Assembly: GCA_029258375.1 (NCBI GenBank)
Contig: JARHZA010000001.1
Coordinates: forward strand, 849,564 to 913,563
Reading direction: 5' to 3'
Origin: Eubacterium sp.
GTDB taxonomy: Bacteria; Bacillota; Clostridia; Oscillospirales; Acutalibacteraceae
Length of the DNA stretch: 64,000 nucleotides
The notes below the pieces were generated by a model, which worked only from the letters and a program-made list of their open reading frames with translations, did no database searches and was not told the DNA's origin. This document shows positions 61,305 through 64,000 of the stretch, piece after piece; within the stretch, counting starts at the first letter, position 1, and the number at the start of each line of letters is the position of its first letter. The position numbers and the translations under genes were made by a program.

Positions 61305-63800
61305 ATGAAAGAATTCGATATTACAGGTATGAGTTGTGCTGCTTGCAGTGCAAGAATTGAAAATGCTGTGTCTAAAGTTGACGGTGTCGAAAATGTTTCC
61401 GTAAACCTTTTAACAAATTCTATGAGTGTAGATGGAAATATTTCTGATGATGTAATTATTGATGCGGTTACAAATGTTGGTTATGGTGCCAATGTTAAAG
61501 GAACGAAAATTGAAGATAAAGGTAAAAAAGAATTAAAAGATGAACAAACACCTTTACTTGTAAAGCGACTTGTTGCGTCATTAGTTTTTTTATTACCTCT
61601 TATGCATGTTTCAATGGGGCATATGATGTGGGGTTGGCCTGTTCCAGAATTTTTACAAGATAATTATATGGGAATAGCTTTATTCCAATTGATTTTTACG
61701 ATTATTGTAATGGTTATAAATCAAAAATTCTTTATAAGTGGCTTTAAAGGTGTTATTCATAAAGCACCTAATATGGATACACTTGTTGCAATGGGTTCAG
61801 GTGCTGCTTTTATTTATAGTACCGTTCTATTATTTTTGATGAGTGTAGATATAAAAAATGGCAACATTGAACACGCCCATATTTATCTTCATGATTTATA
61901 TTTTGAATCTTCGGCAATGATTTTAACTCTTATTACTGTTGGAAAAACGCTTGAATCATATTCAAAAGGTAAAACAACGAATGCTTTAAAGAGTTTAATG
62001 AATTTGACACCTGAAACGGCAACGGTAATTAAAGATGGCAAAGAAATTACTGTGAAGTCTGAACAAGTTAAAATTGGAGATGTTTTTGTTGTTAGAGCTG
62101 GTGAAAAGATACCAGTTGATGGAGAAGTTATTAAGGGTGAAAGTGCAGTAGATGAATCTGCTCTAACTGGTGAAAGTATTCCAGTGGATAAATTTGTCGG
62201 CGATAGCGTCTCAGCTGCAACAATAAATCAAAGTGGTTATATTGAATGTAGAGCCGTTTCTGTTGGTGAGGATACAACAATTTCTAAGATTATTAAGATG
62301 GTCGAAGATGCATCTTCATCAAAAGCACCAATTGCAAAAATCGCTGATAAAGTATCAGGAATCTTTGTTCCAACAGTTATTGCTATATCTTTTATAACTT
62401 TAATTATTTGGTTGATTGCAGGCAAAAGTATAGGATTTTCTCTTGCAAGATCAATTTCTGTTCTTGTAATTAGTTGTCCTTGTGCTTTAGGCCTTGCTAC
62501 ACCAGTTGCAATTATGGTTGGAAGCGGTAAAGGTGCTAAAAACGGTATTTTATTTAAGAGTGCAGAAAGTCTTGAAACTGTTGGCAAGACAGATATTGTT
62601 TGTCTTGATAAAACAGGAACAATTACAGTTGGTAATCCATCGGTAACAGACGTTATTTCTAATAATGTTAATGAACTTTTAGAATATTCGTATGCAGTAG
62701 AAAGTAAAAGTGAACATCCTTTATCTAAAGCAGTTGTTAAATATTGCGAAGAAAATGAAATTAAGTTAATTGATTCCGAAAATGCTACAACAGTTGCAGG
62801 AAATGGTATTTATGCTATTGTTAATGGCAAAAATATTTATGCAGGTAATATTAACTATATTTCTAACTACGCTAATATAAGCGAAAAATCAAAAGAGACT
62901 GCAGTTAAATTAGCTAAAGAAGGTAAGACACCGTTATTCTTTGCTAAGGATGATGAATTTCTTGGAATTATTGCTGTTTCTGATACAGTTAAGGAAACAA
63001 GTAAAGACGCAGTTTCAAATCTTAATAAAATGGGAATTGACGTTGTTATGATAACGGGTGATAACGATGACACGGCAAGTGCTATTGCAAGTGAAGTTGG
63101 TATATCTAATGTTATTTCAAAAGTTCTTCCTAATCAAAAAGAAGAAAACGTTAGGTTGCTTTCTGAATATGGTAATGTTGCAATGGTTGGTGATGGTATA
63201 AATGATGCTCCAGCTCTCACAAGAGCAAGCACCGGAATGGCAATTGGAGCAGGAACAGATGTTGCAATTGATGCAGCTGACGTTGTTCTTATAAAAAATG
63301 ATCCACTTGATATTTCAAGAGCAATTACACTTTCACAAAAAGTAATCCAAAATATTAAAGAAAATTTATTCTGGGCATTTATATATAATGTTATAGGTAT
63401 ACCTGTCGCTGCAGGTGTTCTGTATCCAGCATTTGGAATTGCATTAAATCCAATGATTGGTGCAGCTGCAATGAGCTTATCAAGCTTTTGCGTTGTTACT
63501 AATGCTTTGAGATTAAACATTGTTAATATTGACAAAGTAATAAATAAACATTCAAAAAGAAAGGAATTAGATATGAGTTTATTTAATAAAAAAGAAAAAA
63601 AGCCTTACATTGTAATTGAGGGAATGATGTGTGCACATTGTGAAGCACATGTAACTGAAGCACTTGATAAAATAGGTGTAAAAGTTACAGCAGATCACAA
63701 TAAAAACAGAGCTGTTATTGAAAGCGGAGAAATTGATGAAGAGAAAATCAAAAACGCAGTAAATGAAGCTGGCTATAAATTTATCGAGATTAAAAAGTAA
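61305..63800 (+). CDS. copA: Copper-translocating P-type ATPase with C-terminal heavy-metal domain
   Basis: 831 residues. N-terminal metal-binding domain with GMSCAAC (Cys11/Cys14); P1B-ATPase core with CPC (SCPCALG, near 390), phosphorylation motif DKTGT (near 435) and GDGINDAP (near 629). A second heavy-metal domain (GMMCAHC, near 775) is fused at the C-terminus, which is not the usual layout. That region begins [11 protein letters not shown] after a local AAAGGA, so it may also be made separately as a CopZ-like chaperone. It exports Cu(I). No CsoR/CopY gene is seen here. Confidence 0.93.
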   Translation: MKEFDITGMSCAACSARIENAVSKVDGVENVSVNLLTNSMSVDGNISDDVIIDAVTNVGYGANVKGTKIEDKGKKELKDEQTPLLVKRLVASLVFLLPLMHVSMGHMMWGWPVPEFLQDNYMGIALFQLIFTIIVMVINQKFFISGFKGVIHKAPNMDTLVAMGSGAAFIYSTVLLFLMSVDIKNGNIEHAHIYLHDLYFESSAMILTLITVGKTLESYSKGKTTNALKSLMNLTPETATVIKDGKEITVKSEQVKIGDVFVVRAGEKIPVDGEVIKGESAVDESALTGESIPVDKFVGDSVSAATINQSGYIECRAVSVGEDTTISKIIKMVEDASSSKAPIAKIADKVSGIFVPTVIAISFITLIIWLIAGKSIGFSLARSISVLVISCPCALGLATPVAIMVGSGKGAKNGILFKSAESLETVGKTDIVCLDKTGTITVGNPSVTDVISNNVNELLEYSYAVESKSEHPLSKAVVKYCEENEIKLIDSENATTVAGNGIYAIVNGKNIYAGNINYISNYANISEKSKETAVKLAKEGKTPLFFAKDDEFLGIIAVSDTVKETSKDAVSNLNKMGIDVVMITGDNDDTASAIASEVGISNVISKVLPNQKEENVRLLSEYGNVAMVGDGINDAPALTRASTGMAIGAGTDVAIDAADVVLIKNDPLDISRAITLSQKVIQNIKENLFWAFIYNVIGIPVAAGVLYPAFGIALNPMIGAAAMSLSSFCVVTNALRLNIVNIDKVINKHSKRKELDMSLFNKKEKKPYIVIEGMMCAHCEAHVTEALDKIGVKVTADHNKNRAVIESGEIDEEKIKNAVNEAGYKFIEIKK
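63573..63800 (+). CDS. Possible internal in-frame CopZ-like copper chaperone
   Basis: In frame with copA, an ATG at 63573 has AGAAAGGA 7 nt upstream. Translation from it gives 75 residues comprising one complete heavy-metal-associated domain (GMMCAHC). This would supply a soluble chaperone in addition to the fused form. It is supported by the start site only. Confidence 0.45.
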   Translation: MSLFNKKEKKPYIVIEGMMCAHCEAHVTEALDKIGVKVTADHNKNRAVIESGEIDEEKIKNAVNEAGYKFIEIKK

Positions 63801-63809
63801 TTGAAAAAT

Positions 63810-63850
63810 AAAAAAAGGTGTGTAAGTATTAGTACTTACACACCTTTTTA
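63810..63850. terminator. Bidirectional terminator between copA and the M24 peptidase gene
   Basis: AAAAGGTGTGTAAGTA/TACTTACACACCTTTT stem, 4-nt loop. Confidence 0.93.
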
Positions 63851-63851
63851 A

Positions 63852-64000
63852 TTATAAAATTATTAGTTCTTTATTTACTGTTGAAATATCAATGTTTCCA
63901 TCTTCTGTTACTACACAAACATCTTCTATTCTAATTCCAAATTTATTTGGAATATAAATACCTGGTTCAATTGAAGTAACATTTCCTACTTCGTAAGTAT
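63852..64000 (-). CDS. M24 family aminopeptidase P/Xaa-Pro peptidase, C-terminal fragment
   Basis: The minus strand is open from the window edge to TAA at 63852. The visible 48 residues ([20 protein letters not shown], then [14 protein letters not shown]) match the metal-binding end of Xaa-Pro peptidases: the Glu in IEPGIY and the Glu in RIED ligate the dinuclear metal centre. The rest lies outside the window. Confidence 0.9.
   Translation of the reverse strand, partial: TYEVGNVTSIEPGIYIPNKFGIRIEDVCVVTEDGNIDISTVNKELIIL

Noticed and set aside
1-64000. CRISPR arrays, rRNA genes and insertion-sequence transposases
   Set aside because: No regularly spaced direct repeats with unique spacers, no rRNA sequence and no transposase-like ORF were seen.

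Overview
The window looks like a chromosomal segment of a low-GC Firmicute of the class Clostridia, probably an anaerobic gut member of the Oscillospiraceae/Lachnospiraceae type. The grounds are AT-rich DNA, consensus sigma-A promoters with a 17-nt spacer, strong AGGAGG-type ribosome binding sites, and clostridial marker loci: a SCIFF peptide with its radical-SAM maturase, Rex next to lactate dehydrogenase, a THF riboswitch before folT, and a single glycine riboswitch before an AGCS symporter. The species assignment is inference only.

Left core region (1-14650). The window opens inside a cell-wall-anchored surface protein with an SPNTG sorting signal, followed by L-lactate dehydrogenase. On the minus strand an acn-icd-rex-hypothetical operon converges on ldh across a shared terminator. 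From a divergent promoter pair near 7.1 kb a plus-strand operon runs: ClpP-like protease (TepA type), YlzJ-like protein, a degenerate UppP-like membrane protein, FtsK/SpoIIIE, a YgiQ-type radical SAM protein, a ComEA-like protein and ComFC. A tRNA-Leu(TAG) gene follows.

Integrated element (about 14640-37414, 22.7 kb). A tyrosine-recombinase element sits at the 3' end of the tRNA-Leu gene. It is bounded by a 42-bp perfect direct repeat that copies the tRNA 3' end plus its terminator, and it has TTGAGTCCCA arm-type repeats near both ends (3 left, 2 right). It carries integrase, an excisionase-like protein, an HUH-type Rep-like protein, a self-inhibited (NmFic-like) Fic protein, an EcsC-like/SHOCT protein, then a defence block: a type I restriction-modification locus (hsdM, hsdS, hsdR) and an McrBC type IV system. 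No conjugation genes were seen. The type I locus is organised as an invertible specificity shufflon. It has one complete hsdS, one oppositely oriented 5' half-hsdS, one silent promoterless 3' TRD cassette, a dedicated tyrosine recombinase, and four copies of an identical 16-bp sequence (two in each orientation) at every TRD junction. Two membrane proteins, a Cys-rich small protein, a broken gene and a 229-bp unit with 26-bp inverted repeats lie inside the same locus.

Right core region (37415-64000). This holds: a THF riboswitch with folT; a YhgE/Pip membrane protein with a small partner; an acetyl-CoA hydrolase/CoA-transferase; the SCIFF peptide (missed by the ORF track) with its maturase; an Orn/Lys/Arg decarboxylase; tRNA-Leu(CAG); a glycine riboswitch with an alanine/glycine symporter; a HlyC/CorC protein; a GPH-type transporter with a long charged C-terminal tail divergent from a GH35 beta-galactosidase and a DUF1893 protein; a TtcA-like PP-loop enzyme; a heterodimeric ABC exporter; an Old-Yellow-Enzyme-type flavin/Fe-S oxidoreductase; and a copper P-type ATPase with a fused CopZ-like C-terminus. 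The window ends in an M24 aminopeptidase fragment.

The strongest lead is the phase-variable type I specificity shufflon inside a tRNA-integrated defence element. Secondary leads are the 229-bp inverted-repeat unit between hsdM and hsdS, the membrane proteins co-encoded with hsdM and hsdR, the divergent SCIFF peptide with a Cys-to-Ser change, the UppP-like protein lacking its catalytic residues, and the probable in-frame internal start producing a copper chaperone from copA.
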